A model generated the notes under the pieces. The model was not told the origin of the DNA. It saw only the letters and a list, made by a program, of their open reading frames with translations, and did not search any database. Shown piece by piece: positions 47,943-56,298 of a DNA stretch of 64,000 nucleotides. Origin of the DNA: Laspinema palackyanum D2a. GTDB taxonomy: Bacteria > Cyanobacteriota > Cyanobacteriia > Cyanobacteriales > Laspinemataceae. Location: positions 1-64,000 of the forward strand of contig JAMXFF010000028.1 in NCBI GenBank assembly GCA_025370845.1, written 5' to 3'. Both the position numbers and the translations under genes were made by a program. The stretch's first letter is position 1. The number at the start of each line of letters is the position of its first letter.

Positions 47943-49523
47943 ATGGATGCAATCAAGCTAATCAAGCGTGTGATTTTAACAGCACTAACCCTGCTGGCAG
48001 TTTTCCTGGTGGGAACCTCTTTGGTGCAAAGTTTCAATCAACCCCAGGTTCAAAGCCGTCTGGAACTCTATCAAACCAATCTGCTGCTTCATGTGGCAGA
48101 GTACCAAGGCGAGTCTGACAATGATCCGGCAGTGCAAATTGTGCAGGCTTTGGGCGGGGAAGAACCTTTAGAGGCAGCGCTGAAACAGTATCAAGAAGCA
48201 GTCACCTCCACAGAAGAGGCGATCGCCACCCAACGCAGTCGTCTCTCCTCCACTGTCATCCTCCCACCGGATGAATCTTCGGATCCGCCTCTAATTGAAG
48301 GCATCAATCCTCCTGAACTTGCCGAACTAAAAATTCAAGAGCAAATCGCCAATCAAGAGACTCTAAGGGATGAACTCCTGTTAAGATTGGGGATTTTAAA
48401 AGCAAATCAAGGTAATTTAGAGGAAGCGATCGAGACTTGGACTCCCTTAACTGAACGTTCTAGTCCCCATCTGCAACCTACCGCTACTACAGCAGATTTA
48501 TTATTAACCATTTGGCAAGATTCCCCCACCCTCCCCGCTAATTCTGCAGAACTTCTCACCCAAAACTTAGACGGATGGTTTCGTTATCAAGCCTTCCGAC
48601 AACTGTATCAAATCCAGGGACAAGATGAAGCCTTAACTCGCCTCAATCTCCAAGAACAAGAGATGGCAGCGGAATCGTTAGGGAAATTAGCAACGGTTAC
48701 CGGCATTCCCGCATTCGGGTTTGTTGTCGGAGTCGGTTTACTCATCTTTCTCGGGATTCAATGGTTCCTCAAACGGAAAGATTCCCTACTGGTTCAAAAT
48801 GGCGATCGCAACTGGGAAACTCCTTGGGATTGGGAAACTATATGGCAAGTGTTTATTGTCGGATTCTTCTTCCTCGGACAAGTTTTAGTCCCCATCGGTG
48901 TTCAACTTTTAGGCGTCCAATCTGCCATGTTAGATGTTCGCAGTCGTGCCTTCTATATCTTGGCAACTTATATTGCGATCGCCATTGGCGGATTATTAGT
49001 TCTCTTCTTTTCCATCCGTTCCTTCTTTCCCCTCGCCAAAGACTGGTTTCGCTTTAATGTTCTACAGGCAATCTGGATTTCCTGGGGATTCGGCGGTTAT
49101 TTTGCTGCCTTACCTTTAGTCATTTTGGTATCCATCATTAACCAACAATTCTGGCAGGGACGCGGTGGCAGCAACCCCATTTTATCCATCGCCTTAGAAA
49201 ACCGAGATACCGTAGCGCTGACTATCTTTTTCATCACCGCATCTGTGGCAGCACCTATTTTTGAAGAAATCATGTTTCGGGGATTTCTCTTACCCTCTTT
49301 AACTCGCTATATCCCCGTCTCCGGTGCCATTGTTGCCAGCAGTTTATTGTTTGCATTGGCACATCTCAACCTCTCCGAAGTCCTGCCATTAGCAACCTTG
49401 GGAATGGTCTTGGGATTCGTCTATACGCGATCGCGCAATCTCCTCTCCTCCATCCTCCTCCACAGTCTCTGGAACAGCGGCACACTCTTTAGTCTGTTCG
49501 TCCTCGGCAGTGGCGGCAGCTAA
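47943..49523 (+). CDS. CPBP-family intramembrane metalloprotease
   Basis: 526 residues. Residues 10-30 form a first membrane segment. A soluble region (35-240) has helical, TPR-like character (LRLGILKANQGNLEEAIETW). The C-terminal half has about seven membrane segments and the CPBP (type II CAAX protease / ABI) motifs: EEIMFRGFLLPSL near residue 440, FALAHLNLSE and LLHSLWNSG. Glu and His in these blocks bind the catalytic metal. The family includes prenyl-protein proteases and bacteriocin-immunity proteins. The cyanobacterial role is unknown. The long N-terminal lumenal or cytosolic region is typical of the cyanobacterial version. It ends just before a palindromic repeat. Confidence 0.88.
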   Translation: MDAIKLIKRVILTALTLLAVFLVGTSLVQSFNQPQVQSRLELYQTNLLLHVAEYQGESDNDPAVQIVQALGGEEPLEAALKQYQEAVTSTEEAIATQRSRLSSTVILPPDESSDPPLIEGINPPELAELKIQEQIANQETLRDELLLRLGILKANQGNLEEAIETWTPLTERSSPHLQPTATTADLLLTIWQDSPTLPANSAELLTQNLDGWFRYQAFRQLYQIQGQDEALTRLNLQEQEMAAESLGKLATVTGIPAFGFVVGVGLLIFLGIQWFLKRKDSLLVQNGDRNWETPWDWETIWQVFIVGFFFLGQVLVPIGVQLLGVQSAMLDVRSRAFYILATYIAIAIGGLLVLFFSIRSFFPLAKDWFRFNVLQAIWISWGFGGYFAALPLVILVSIINQQFWQGRGGSNPILSIALENRDTVALTIFFITASVAAPIFEEIMFRGFLLPSLTRYIPVSGAIVASSLLFALAHLNLSEVLPLATLGMVLGFVYTRSRNLLSSILLHSLWNSGTLFSLFVLGSGGS

Positions 49524-49539
49524 ATTTCAACCCTTCCAG

Positions 49540-49682
49540 CAACAACCGGCGGGGGTTAAAACCCCCGCCTAACAGCTCAAGTCGGTTGAAACCGACTGAA
49601 AACACCACGGGATAAGGCTTGCAGTCGGTTTTTAACCGACTCGAAGCTCTGAGGCGGGGGTTTTAACCCCCGCCGGTGTTGA
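49540..49682. repeat. Compound palindromic repeat, GGCGGGGG / AAGTCGGTT family, copy 2
   Basis: Starts CAACAACCGGCGGGGGTT and ends AACCCCCGCCGGTGTTGAG, so the whole unit is one large imperfect inverted repeat. Inner AAGTCGGTTGAAACCGACT and AGTCGGTTTTTAACCGACT form further stems. Confidence 0.85.
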
Positions 49683-49760
49683 GAATGGTGCTAAATCCCA
49701 ACCCTTCCAGGCAATCCTCGGTTGTTAACCTGCAATACTATAAAAGCGTGGGTAAAACAA

Positions 49761-49838
49761 GGGTTAGAAACCGGGTTTCTTGTCCGAATTTCTGCCAAGT
49801 TTCAACAACTTTGGAGCAGAAACCCGGTTTCTTGTCCT
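49761..49838. repeat. Palindromic dispersed repeat, AAACCGGGTTT family, copy 4
   Basis: Arms TTAGAAACCGGGTTTCTTG and CAGAAACCCGGTTTCTTG, about 37 bp spacer. Very close to the copy at 17978-18052 including GGGTTAG at the left and TTGTCC at the right. Confidence 0.85.
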
Positions 49839-49847
49839 ACTCAAATT

Positions 49848-50627
49848 TTAGTCCGGGGGAAAACGGCGATCGCGAACCTCTTCCCCATAAGCCTGTACCG
49901 CCTGAGTAATCGTCTCCTGCAAATTAGCGTAGCGTTTTACAAAAGGCGGCACCCGGTCAGTCATTCCCAATAAATCATGCGTCACCAACACCTGTCCATC
50001 ACAGTGCAACCCGGCACCAATGCCAATGGTAGGAATCACCAAAGTTTTAGAAATTTCTGCGGCTAATTTACTGGGAATATGCTCCAAAACCACCGCAAAA
50101 GCACCCGCTTCCTGCAAAGCGACTGCCTCCTTAAAAATGCGATCGCTCGTTTCCGGAGTTTTCCCCTGTTTCCGATACCCTAATTGATGCACCGACTGCG
50201 GCGTTAATCCTACATGACCTAACACCGGAATTCCTGCCAACCCCAATCGCCGCACTGTTTCAGCAATTTCCGGATATCCCCCCTCCAATTTCACCGCTTG
50301 AGCACCAGTTTCCTTGAGAATTCTTCCCGCCGAATGCATCGCCTGTTGGGGACTTTCTTGATAAGTTAAAAACGGTAAATCCACCACCATCAGAGCTTTT
50401 TCGATACCCCGTCGCACAGCTTTCGCATGATGAATCATCTCCTCTAGGGTTAACGGCAGAGTAGTTTCATACCCCAACACCACCATCCCTAATGAATCGC
50501 CAACTAACAGCAAATCCACCCCAGCGCGATCGAGCAATTTCGCCGAGACATAATCATAAGCCGTCAGCGCCACGATCGCAATTCCTTGTTGTTTTCGCTC
50601 TAGTAATTGTTGAGGGGTAATGGGCAT
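49848..50627 (-). CDS. panB: 3-methyl-2-oxobutanoate hydroxymethyltransferase
   Basis: 259 residues, full-length PanB (EC 2.1.2.11), which adds a hydroxymethyl group from methylene-tetrahydrofolate to ketoisovalerate, the first step of pantothenate synthesis. Typical blocks are the N-terminal [35 protein letters not shown] with the metal-binding Asp, [16 protein letters not shown]-like [16 protein letters not shown], and [24 protein letters not shown]. The enzyme is Mg2+-dependent and cytoplasmic. It is convergent with the CPBP protease gene across two repeats. panC is not adjacent in this window. Confidence 0.95.
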   Translation of the reverse strand: MPITPQQLLERKQQGIAIVALTAYDYVSAKLLDRAGVDLLLVGDSLGMVVLGYETTLPLTLEEMIHHAKAVRRGIEKALMVVDLPFLTYQESPQQAMHSAGRILKETGAQAVKLEGGYPEIAETVRRLGLAGIPVLGHVGLTPQSVHQLGYRKQGKTPETSDRIFKEAVALQEAGAFAVVLEHIPSKLAAEISKTLVIPTIGIGAGLHCDGQVLVTHDLLGMTDRVPPFVKRYANLQETITQAVQAYGEEVRDRRFPPD

Positions 50628-51250
50628 AGCTGGGTGAGTTCAAGTCGGTCAATCCGCTGGCAAGAGTAGCAACCGGCAGTCACATCATTATATAGAGATG
50701 GATTGCCTTTCCAATCTTATCAGATCCCTAAGCGCGATCGCGGATTCCCCCTGTCTCTAGGATTGTAGGCACTCCTAACTTACCGGAGGGAGTAAATACA
50801 CAGGTTGGCTGATTGGTCAATAGCCGGTGTTGGGTGGCGAAAAAAAATTAGTTACGGGGGAGGATAAGTGGGAGGCGATCGGACCCCAACCTTGGCCCCA
50901 CCGACAACGGTATCATCAGGGTTGGCGGCGAAAAGTTTTGGCAAAATCCAGCAATTTTAACAACAAGGCAAACTGCTCTACTGAGAATACACCTTACCAT
51001 AATTTGGCAGATTGTCAAAAACTGCCCGAAACCCTTGCCAATTCGTTGGGGATGCGGTTAGTGAATTTAGGGAAAAAACTAGGCAAGGGTTGAATCTTTG
51101 TATAGTTTGAAGGCAACAATATCAGCCTAACTTATCAATCCAGAACCGACACTGCCAGAGGGACCTTCAAATCCCTGCCGGTTGTTGCTTGCTCCTGTCC
51201 TGGCAATTAGAATAGAATCACCGTAAGCACAAACTGAGGCTAACTGGGTT
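50628..51250. other. Intergenic stretch before the toxin-antitoxin cluster
   Basis: About 620 bases with no supported gene. A plus-strand frame at 50827-51093 has a GC-poor, low-complexity product with no family resemblance and no ribosome binding site. I see no repeats of the families found elsewhere. Confidence 0.45.
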
Positions 51251-51473
51251 ATGCCTGAAATCGTCGAAATTCCCCTGGAACTGACTTACTTTCAACTGCC
51301 GCCAGCCTGAGAAATTTATTGAAAGTCAGGTAGAAAGCGGGAAGTATCCTTCTCCTGAAGATGTGATTGTGGCAGGGATTAGGCTGCTAGAAGAAAGAGA
51401 ACGCATTTATCTAGGGCGGTTTGAGGAATTGAAAGAGGAAATAAACCCCAGGAGGATGTATCTTTTTTCTTGA
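51251..51473 (+). pseudogene. ParD-type antitoxin pseudogene
   Basis: The frame opens MPEIVEIPLELTYFQLPPA and then hits TGA. Two bases further the frame continues KFIESQVESGKYPSPEDVIV and AGIRLLEERERIYLGRFEEL, a ribbon-helix-helix ParD/CopG-like antitoxin as common in cyanobacteria. The expected joint is PPALEKFIE, so GCC-TTG-GAG has become GCC-T-GAG, a two-base deletion. After KEEI the sequence departs from the family and stops early. No ParE toxin partner follows. The neighbouring toxin gene is on the other strand and belongs to a different pair. Confidence 0.8.
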
Positions 51474-51487
51474 TTATATTAGCGGCA

Positions 51488-51751
51488 TCATGGGTTATAG
51501 GCCTGACTCCGATGAGCGATCGCCACAACAAACACCCGAACTACTTCATCTTCTATTGAATAAATTACCCTGTAATCTCCAATTCTATACCGATAGAATC
51601 CTGCCAAATCTCCCTTGAGCGGTTTAATATTAGGATGAGAGCGAGGATTCTGCTCTAGCTGCTGCAAACATCGAGCAATTTTTTTAGCTAGGGCTTGATC
51701 GGCGTTAGCATAAAGGTTTTGAGCATCGGGATGGAGCAAAACTTCATACAT
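51488..51751 (-). CDS. RelE/ParE-family toxin
   Basis: 87 residues, complete. The fold is recognisable from YEVLLHPDAQNLYANADQALAKKI, the central LKGDLAGFYRYRIGDYRVIYSIED and the final VVRVFVVAIAHRSQAY, with the basic and aromatic residues typical of RelE-type ribosome-dependent mRNA endonucleases. The start overlaps the end of the upstream antitoxin gene by eight bases, so the two are translationally coupled. This pair is the only toxin-antitoxin module of the cluster that looks intact on both sides. Confidence 0.88.
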   Translation of the reverse strand: MYEVLLHPDAQNLYANADQALAKKIARCLQQLEQNPRSHPNIKPLKGDLAGFYRYRIGDYRVIYSIEDEVVRVFVVAIAHRSQAYNP

Positions 51752-52022
51752 CAGATCGAATGTTTCTCCAGTTGGTGTAATCGGTTTTAGGAGTAGCTTG
51801 ATTTTGCTGAATTCGTTTTAACAGCCCAGGAATTGCCAAAAGTTCCTGGGTTGCGGCTTCACTTTCAACCTGAACTAAATAAGCCGCAAAATCAGCCACT
51901 ACCTGTAATTTCTGGGGTGATAGTTGCTTGAGTGTCTCATTTAGCTGGGATTCCAATTCTGCGACAGATATCGCTCCTGCTGATGATTGCTCTGGCATGG
52001 GGAAATTGTCTGTAGTATTCAT
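51744..52022 (-). CDS. Antitoxin of the RelE/ParE pair
   Basis: 92 residues. It has a helical core (VAELESQLNETLKQLSPQKLQVVADFAAYLVQ) and an extended C-terminus (PKTDYTNWRNIRSDV) likely to wrap the toxin. Similar cyanobacterial proteins precede RelE-type toxins. I cannot see a classical DNA-binding motif, though the N-terminal half could dimerise. It is the first gene of the operon, and the downstream toxin gene overlaps its last eight bases. Autoregulation is expected for such pairs but no operator is obvious upstream. Confidence 0.78.
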   Translation of the reverse strand: MNTTDNFPMPEQSSAGAISVAELESQLNETLKQLSPQKLQVVADFAAYLVQVESEAATQELLAIPGLLKRIQQNQATPKTDYTNWRNIRSDV

Positions 52023-52214
52023 GGCGGTGTTTGACCTATATTAAAAATGGTTATTCTTCCCAAATTACCTTTAATTTCCACCCCCTATTATAAGTCAAAC
52101 CATTGACCCTAAGAGAACGATTTTGATAAACTAGGGTTAAAGGGAGACAGGAGACATTAGCTAAAATCTGATATCCATCCATCCCGTTTGGTTAAAAAAA
52201 GATATCGATTTTAA

Positions 52215-52433
52215 TTAAACCTTTTGCGTGCGTTTTTGTTCCGTTTCTATGAACTGCATGAGTTGTTCTGCTGCACCATTAGATGTATGCAATGCACCCA
52301 TAATTTCTGCGACTTTATTAACGACACTAATTTCTTCTTCTTTGGCCAAATCAGCCGTTAAAAATTGGATAATTTGGAACTTCTCAGCACGAGATAACTG
52401 TTGCAGTTGCGCCAATAATTCAGAATTTGACAT
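52215..52433 (-). CDS. Orphan antitoxin-like small protein
   Basis: 72 residues, helical and acidic (LLAQLQQLSRAEKFQIIQFLTADLAKEEEIS), ending in charged residues (FIETEQKRTQKV). I recall similar short cyanobacterial proteins next to toxin genes or alone. No toxin gene lies at either side on the same strand: downstream (below 52215) are about 190 bases and then the separate RelE pair. It may be an orphan antitoxin left after loss of its partner, or a stand-alone protein. Confidence 0.6.
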   Translation of the reverse strand: MSNSELLAQLQQLSRAEKFQIIQFLTADLAKEEEISVVNKVAEIMGALHTSNGAAEQLMQFIETEQKRTQKV

Positions 52434-52798
52434 AAAACAACCAGGAAATCATTTTTTCATTTTACTACAATTTCTGGCTGACAAGGATGGACGGACGACA
52501 CCAGTGCGATCGCGGAAAACAGAGATCCACCCACAACTCCTGCCCAACTGCGCCTCCACCAAAGCTACCTAAAACATTGTAACCTTTTCCCTCACCGAAC
52601 CATCATCTTCGCGAAGCGTCTCCCTAGGAAAATCGCCTTTCTCACCGAAGACCCCCTAGATAGACCCGCCCTTAATAAGGTTTCCCCCCAATCAACCTCA
52701 TTTGTTGCGATAGCGGGAGGGTCGATTTTACCTTAACTATCCCCCTGAAATTTGTCCTATCTATGCTAATAGCATGACAACCGTGCTATCGTGTTATT
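52434..52798. other. Intergenic stretch before higBA
   Basis: About 365 bases between the divergent orphan antitoxin and the higBA genes. It must hold the promoter of higBA. An ATG at 52774 is out of frame with the toxin and leads to a stop after about 22 codons. No other gene is seen. Confidence 0.45.
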
Positions 52799-53092
52799 AT
52801 AATTGTCTCGTTCAAAGACACAGCCACCCAAGATATCTTTAACGGTGAAAACACCAAAGCAGCTCGCAAGACTTGTCCAGAAACCCTGTGGAAAGTCGCC
52901 CAGCGCAAACTGGATCAACTTGATTCAGTCATCAGCCTTGATGAGCTAAGAGTACCCCCCGGTAATCGCTTGGAAGCTCTAGTGGGTAGCCGTAATGGTC
53001 AATACAGCATCCGGATTAACGAGCAATATCGCATTTGCTTTGTCTGGAGTGAACAGGGTCCTGAAGAGGTTGAAATCGTCCATTATCACTAA
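52799..53092 (+). pseudogene. higB: HigB-type toxin lacking a normal start codon
   Basis: The frame encodes a nearly complete HigB-like toxin (IVSFKDTATQDIFNGENTKA at the start, then CPETLWKVAQRKLDQLD, PPGNRLEALVG and QYSIRINEQYRICFVWSEQG, ending EIVHYH). The family begins MIVSFK. Here the codon in the methionine position is ATA (52799-52801), and the frame has a stop at 52775-52777 with no ATG, GTG or TTG between. So either ATA is used very weakly or the gene is silenced. The coding region itself has no frameshift or stop, which suggests a recent change. higA follows 23 bp downstream. Confidence 0.72.
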
Positions 53093-53115
53093 TATCACTC
53101 ACGGAGTAATTCATA

Positions 53116-53433
53116 ATGGTTCGTATTCCCACTCATCGCCCCCCCACTCATCCGGGGGAGATGCTTTTAGAAGAGTTTCTGAATCCGATGGAACTGACCC
53201 AACGAGACTTGGCTGATGCGATTCATGTCCCCTATCAACGAGTCAATGAGATTATCAATGGGCGGCGAGGAATTACCCCCAGTACCGCTTTGCGGTTGGC
53301 TAAATTCTTTGATATATCACCCGATTTTTGGCTGAATCTTCAAGTGCGTTGGGATTTATATCATACCGAACAGGAAGAGCAAGAGATTCTGAAGCAAATT
53401 TCCTCTGGGGGCAATCTACCAAAATTTGAGTAG
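53116..53433 (+). CDS. higA: HigA-type antitoxin, XRE family
   Basis: 105 residues. It starts with the HigA signature RPPTHPGEMLLEEFL and contains an XRE helix-turn-helix (LTQRDLADAIHVPYQRVNEIINGRRGITPSTALRLAKFF), then FWLNLQVRWDLYHTEQ. The reversed gene order, toxin first, is typical of higBA. HigA neutralises HigB and represses its own operon. The gene appears intact with a normal ATG, so it can be expressed even if the toxin is not. Confidence 0.9.
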   Translation: MVRIPTHRPPTHPGEMLLEEFLNPMELTQRDLADAIHVPYQRVNEIINGRRGITPSTALRLAKFFDISPDFWLNLQVRWDLYHTEQEEQEILKQISSGGNLPKFE

Positions 53434-53881
53434 TCCCATTTTGTGAACCTCAGTATCCACAATTAACTGAAGAGGAGAATCGCCTTCCTCTTCGGCTGAG
53501 AAAGATTTTCCACCCCTACAAAACTCACTCCAGAACTCATCGCCTTTTCTCAAAAACTGACCGGGGTAATAGCCGTAGCCTTCCTCACTGACGAGATTAC
53601 CAATGAGCAAGCCAACTCGTTTGAGTTCCGTTCGGATTCGTCCGTAACAAAGCCGGGGTGCCGCATCAAATGGCATAATTTCCAAAGGCAGGAGAAAAGG
53701 TTCCAATCGGTCAGTATTTTCTGTGGGGCGCGAACTATTTTCAACCCCAAAGCTTAATTCGGCAACTTGTAGCTGATATGCCTACTTCACCGATCGCCTA
53801 TGAGCAGAACCGTTCCCGGGGTTTGGGGTTTCTGCGGTTAATCCCATAGATACAGATATCGGTATCCAGCAAAATTTTCAT
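53416..53881 (-). pseudogene. vapC: VapC (PIN-domain) toxin pseudogene
   Basis: ATG at 53881 overlaps the vapB stop as ATGA. The frame opens MKILLDTDICIYGI with the first PIN aspartate, reads to ERFCS and meets TAG (codon 28). After the stop, AIGEVGIS continues, then a one-base frameshift near 53768 is needed to reach VAELSFGVENSSRPTENTD, RLEPFLLPLEIMPFDAAPRL and CYGRIRTELKRVGLLIGN. The following stretch, where PIN proteins have the DLLIAA segment with acidic residues, is replaced by unrelated sequence. The very end (LIVDTEVHKMGLLKFW) again resembles the VapC C-terminus. The toxin is therefore inactive. The last bases overlap the higA 3' end on the other strand. Confidence 0.85.
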
Positions 53882-54144
53882 GCCATTGGATCTCGTTCCA
53901 TTGTTCGGGATTGATCCCGCTCGATTTGCAGCGACTCCGGGAATTCCTGAATCCCATCAAACATCACCTGCCAGGGGTCTTCCTTGGGCAGCAAGACCAC
54001 TGCATTGCCCAATCGTTTAATCACAACTTCATCCCCAGAAAAGCGATAACTCTGGGGCAAGTGTACCGCCTGACTCTTGCCACTCATAAACAGCTTTGCC
54101 GTTTCCTTATGTAGCTCCGTATATACAGCTCGGATTATACCCAT
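53878..54144 (-). CDS. vapB: VapB-type antitoxin (AbrB-like)
   Basis: Up to 88 residues. The core ETAKLFMSGKSQAVHLPQSYRFSGDEVVIKRLGNAVVLLPK is a SpoVT/AbrB swapped-hairpin DNA-binding domain typical of VapB, and the C-terminus (PWQVMFDGIQEFPESLQIERDQ) is the toxin-binding tail. The frame opens at 54144, but the family usually starts METAKLF. Here the equivalent codon is AAG (Lys13). Either the longer N-terminus is used, or translation starts at the internal ATG of FMSG. No good ribosome binding site is visible for either. The antitoxin domain itself is unbroken while its partner vapC is destroyed. Confidence 0.8.
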   Translation of the reverse strand: MGIIRAVYTELHKETAKLFMSGKSQAVHLPQSYRFSGDEVVIKRLGNAVVLLPKEDPWQVMFDGIQEFPESLQIERDQSRTMERDPMA

Positions 54145-54299
54145 GTTTATAGCAAATCTTCCCCGGGTGCGGCTATGGGGTATCCCATGCGATCGCTCGC
54201 ATGGTTATGGGTTACTGCATTTTGGAACCCTATCAATTCCTACAGATCTGTCCATGTGTTAAACTAACCTACAGTTCAAACCTGATTGAAGGTGACATC

Positions 54300-55370
54300 A
54301 TGGCTAACGGGGAACACTTGCCAGCAACCTTGGATGAAGTCTCACTGCCTCAAGTCCTACCACCTATTCTGCTTCCCGCCTTCACCCGCGCCGATTTACT
54401 CAAGCAAGTCCTCGACGGCCTCGCCCAACAATCTCTGCGTCCCCCGATGATTATTGCGGTTGTCGATGGGCCGAGAAATGAGCGAGAACAGGCTTTAGTT
54501 GAGGAAACTGTGCAACTTCTTAAGGACTTCTCAGCTATTATTCCCGTTGAGCTAGTGCGGCGATCGCAGAATTTAGGCTGTGATAAAAACATTGTTACTG
54601 CCTTCAACGAGACATTCCAAACCCATGACTCCCTCGTTTACCTAGAGGATGATATTGTTCCAAATCCTTGTTTTTATGACCGAATGTGTCGCCTATTAGC
54701 GGCCTATAAAAACCAAAAACAGGTCTTCTCTATTAGTGCTTATTCCTCAATTGCAGGCAACGCCAAAGACCAAATTAAAGCCGATTTTTTCACCTCCCAT
54801 CGCGTCTTTTCTTGGGGCTATGCCACTTGGGCAGATCGTTGGCATGACATTGCTATGAACACCGATAAACTATACTCTAATCCCTTTGGAGCATTTTATA
54901 AAATCCCCCCGACAATAGAAACTCAGGCGACAATCATCAATCAATTTTGGCTGGAAAAACAACACACAACCGACTGGGTGATCACCATGACTCTGGAGGC
55001 ACTCCATCAAAATAGAATACATATCATCCCGAAAGTGTCTTTTGTGTATAATATCGGCTTTGGCCACCCCGAGTCTAAAACCTATCGTGGCAAAGAAGAA
55101 GCCTGGGTTAATGCTGGCTATGATCCCGAGGCTTGCCCCAATACATTACCGCCCAGTCTCGAACTGTTAGATTGCCTCCAGGCTCCCTTAACTGGCTCCC
55201 AACTCATCCAACGCCTGGGCAGACAGAAAGGATTATGGCTCAGTCCCTCAGCCGTACTTTACTTATTGCAACACTATCCGGGTTGGTCAAGTTGGGTATC
55301 TTGTCTCCAACTCTTTACCACTCGACTGCCAGTTCTCTTAAGACGTTGGCGCAGTGGGCAACCCATTTAA
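54300..55370 (+). CDS. Glycosyltransferase, GT-A fold
   Basis: 356 residues from ATG at 54300, chosen because GAAGGTGA lies just upstream. The frame is open back to 54201. The N-terminal PPILLPAFTRADLLKQVLDGL and the acidic motif YLEDDIVPNPCFYDRM (DxD-like, metal and sugar-nucleotide binding) are typical of GT-A enzymes similar to GNT-I/GT2-type transferases. FSWGYATWADRWHD is a recognisable acceptor-site block. The C-terminal 60 residues are helical and basic. It probably adds a sugar to a surface glycan. It converges with a pyruvyl transferase gene 10 bp away. Confidence 0.82.
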   Translation: MANGEHLPATLDEVSLPQVLPPILLPAFTRADLLKQVLDGLAQQSLRPPMIIAVVDGPRNEREQALVEETVQLLKDFSAIIPVELVRRSQNLGCDKNIVTAFNETFQTHDSLVYLEDDIVPNPCFYDRMCRLLAAYKNQKQVFSISAYSSIAGNAKDQIKADFFTSHRVFSWGYATWADRWHDIAMNTDKLYSNPFGAFYKIPPTIETQATIINQFWLEKQHTTDWVITMTLEALHQNRIHIIPKVSFVYNIGFGHPESKTYRGKEEAWVNAGYDPEACPNTLPPSLELLDCLQAPLTGSQLIQRLGRQKGLWLSPSAVLYLLQHYPGWSSWVSCLQLFTTRLPVLLRRWRSGQPI

Positions 55371-55380
55371 GACTGAGCCT

Positions 55381-56298
55381 TTAACCCTGAAACTTTCCTT
55401 GACGATAATCCTGTTTAAACCGCTCCAAGGCTTCCTCTAAGCGCGTTGTTAGTCTCTGTAGACAGAGATCACTACTCAGACAAGGAGTTGCTGTCTTAGC
55501 CAACTCCGAGAGTTCCTCAGCGGCTTTCCGTTGTCGCCACCAATCGCGCACCTGTTTTGCCGGAGATACTACCCAATCGACGACCGAGGCGGAAGCGTAT
55601 CCTGTCGCCCAGCCTCCCTGGGATGAGCGGGGGTGATAAAGATACCCCAGCGTCTGAGGACGATATTCTAATCCCACCGAAGCACACCAATCTTGCCACT
55701 TTAGCTCCAAAATAGCTGGGTGAGTTTTGGCGGCAATCCAAGGAACTCGTAACGCATCGGCGACAATTGCCCCGTGCATGGCTTCGGAGATGAGAACCTC
55801 GGTTTCGCGAATGCTGGTGATTACCTTGGCCCGATCCCAGGCCGGACTAATATAGCCGAAACCCTGTTGCTCGCAGGCATTTTGCCAGCCATCGCCAGCA
55901 AAATCATAATGAGGCATATAGGAAAATTTATATTTCTTAGGCAGGGGATTGAGATCAATCAGCTTACGCAGTAAAAGGGCACCATCGGTGATCGCCAGGC
56001 CGGGGTCAACCCCTAAAAGTTGGGCAGAGATCGGTCCTCGTAAACAGTAGATGTGATAGGATTCATCTAAACTTAAGGCTTGCTTCTCATAGCCGGCCCC
56101 ACTGCTAAAAATAATTCTTTGCTTTGCCTTTGAGGTTCTTGATGCGAGGGCATTATTGAGTAACGTGCCAATTCCGACAAAGACTGAACTGGGATCGTCA
56201 TCTAAGATCCCATCAAGCAACTGCTCCCAGAGCCAGACGTTTAAGGCATCTCCAAAATTTTGTCGTCCCTCTGGGTACTTACAATAATAAAGTTTCAT
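55381..56298 (-). CDS. Polysaccharide pyruvyl transferase family protein
   Basis: 305 residues from ATG at 56298, where the family-like start MKLYYCKYPEGRQNFGDALN begins. The frame is open to 56409 but the extra 37 residues look non-conserved. Typical features are NFGDALNVWL at the N-terminus, the helix YCLRGPISAQLLG, and the C-terminal ISEAMHGAIVADALRVPWIA. Such enzymes transfer pyruvate ketals from phosphoenolpyruvate to sugars of exopolysaccharides or cell-wall glycans. It lies tail to tail with the glycosyltransferase gene, so the two may modify the same glycan (inference). Confidence 0.85.
   Translation of the reverse strand: MKLYYCKYPEGRQNFGDALNVWLWEQLLDGILDDDPSSVFVGIGTLLNNALASRTSKAKQRIIFSSGAGYEKQALSLDESYHIYCLRGPISAQLLGVDPGLAITDGALLLRKLIDLNPLPKKYKFSYMPHYDFAGDGWQNACEQQGFGYISPAWDRAKVITSIRETEVLISEAMHGAIVADALRVPWIAAKTHPAILELKWQDWCASVGLEYRPQTLGYLYHPRSSQGGWATGYASASVVDWVVSPAKQVRDWWRQRKAAEELSELAKTATPCLSSDLCLQRLTTRLEEALERFKQDYRQGKFQG

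Larger units (their letters stand above)
49524..49847. other. Intergenic stretch filled by two repeat families
   Basis: Between the convergent protease and panB genes. It holds a GGCGGGGG-family repeat (49540-49682) and an AAACCGGGTTT-family repeat (49761-49838). No gene is present. Confidence 0.7.

Noticed and set aside
50827-51093. 88-codon plus-strand frame before the toxin-antitoxin cluster
   Set aside because: Product looks random (rich in Trp, Asn, Gln without pattern) and no ribosome binding site is present.
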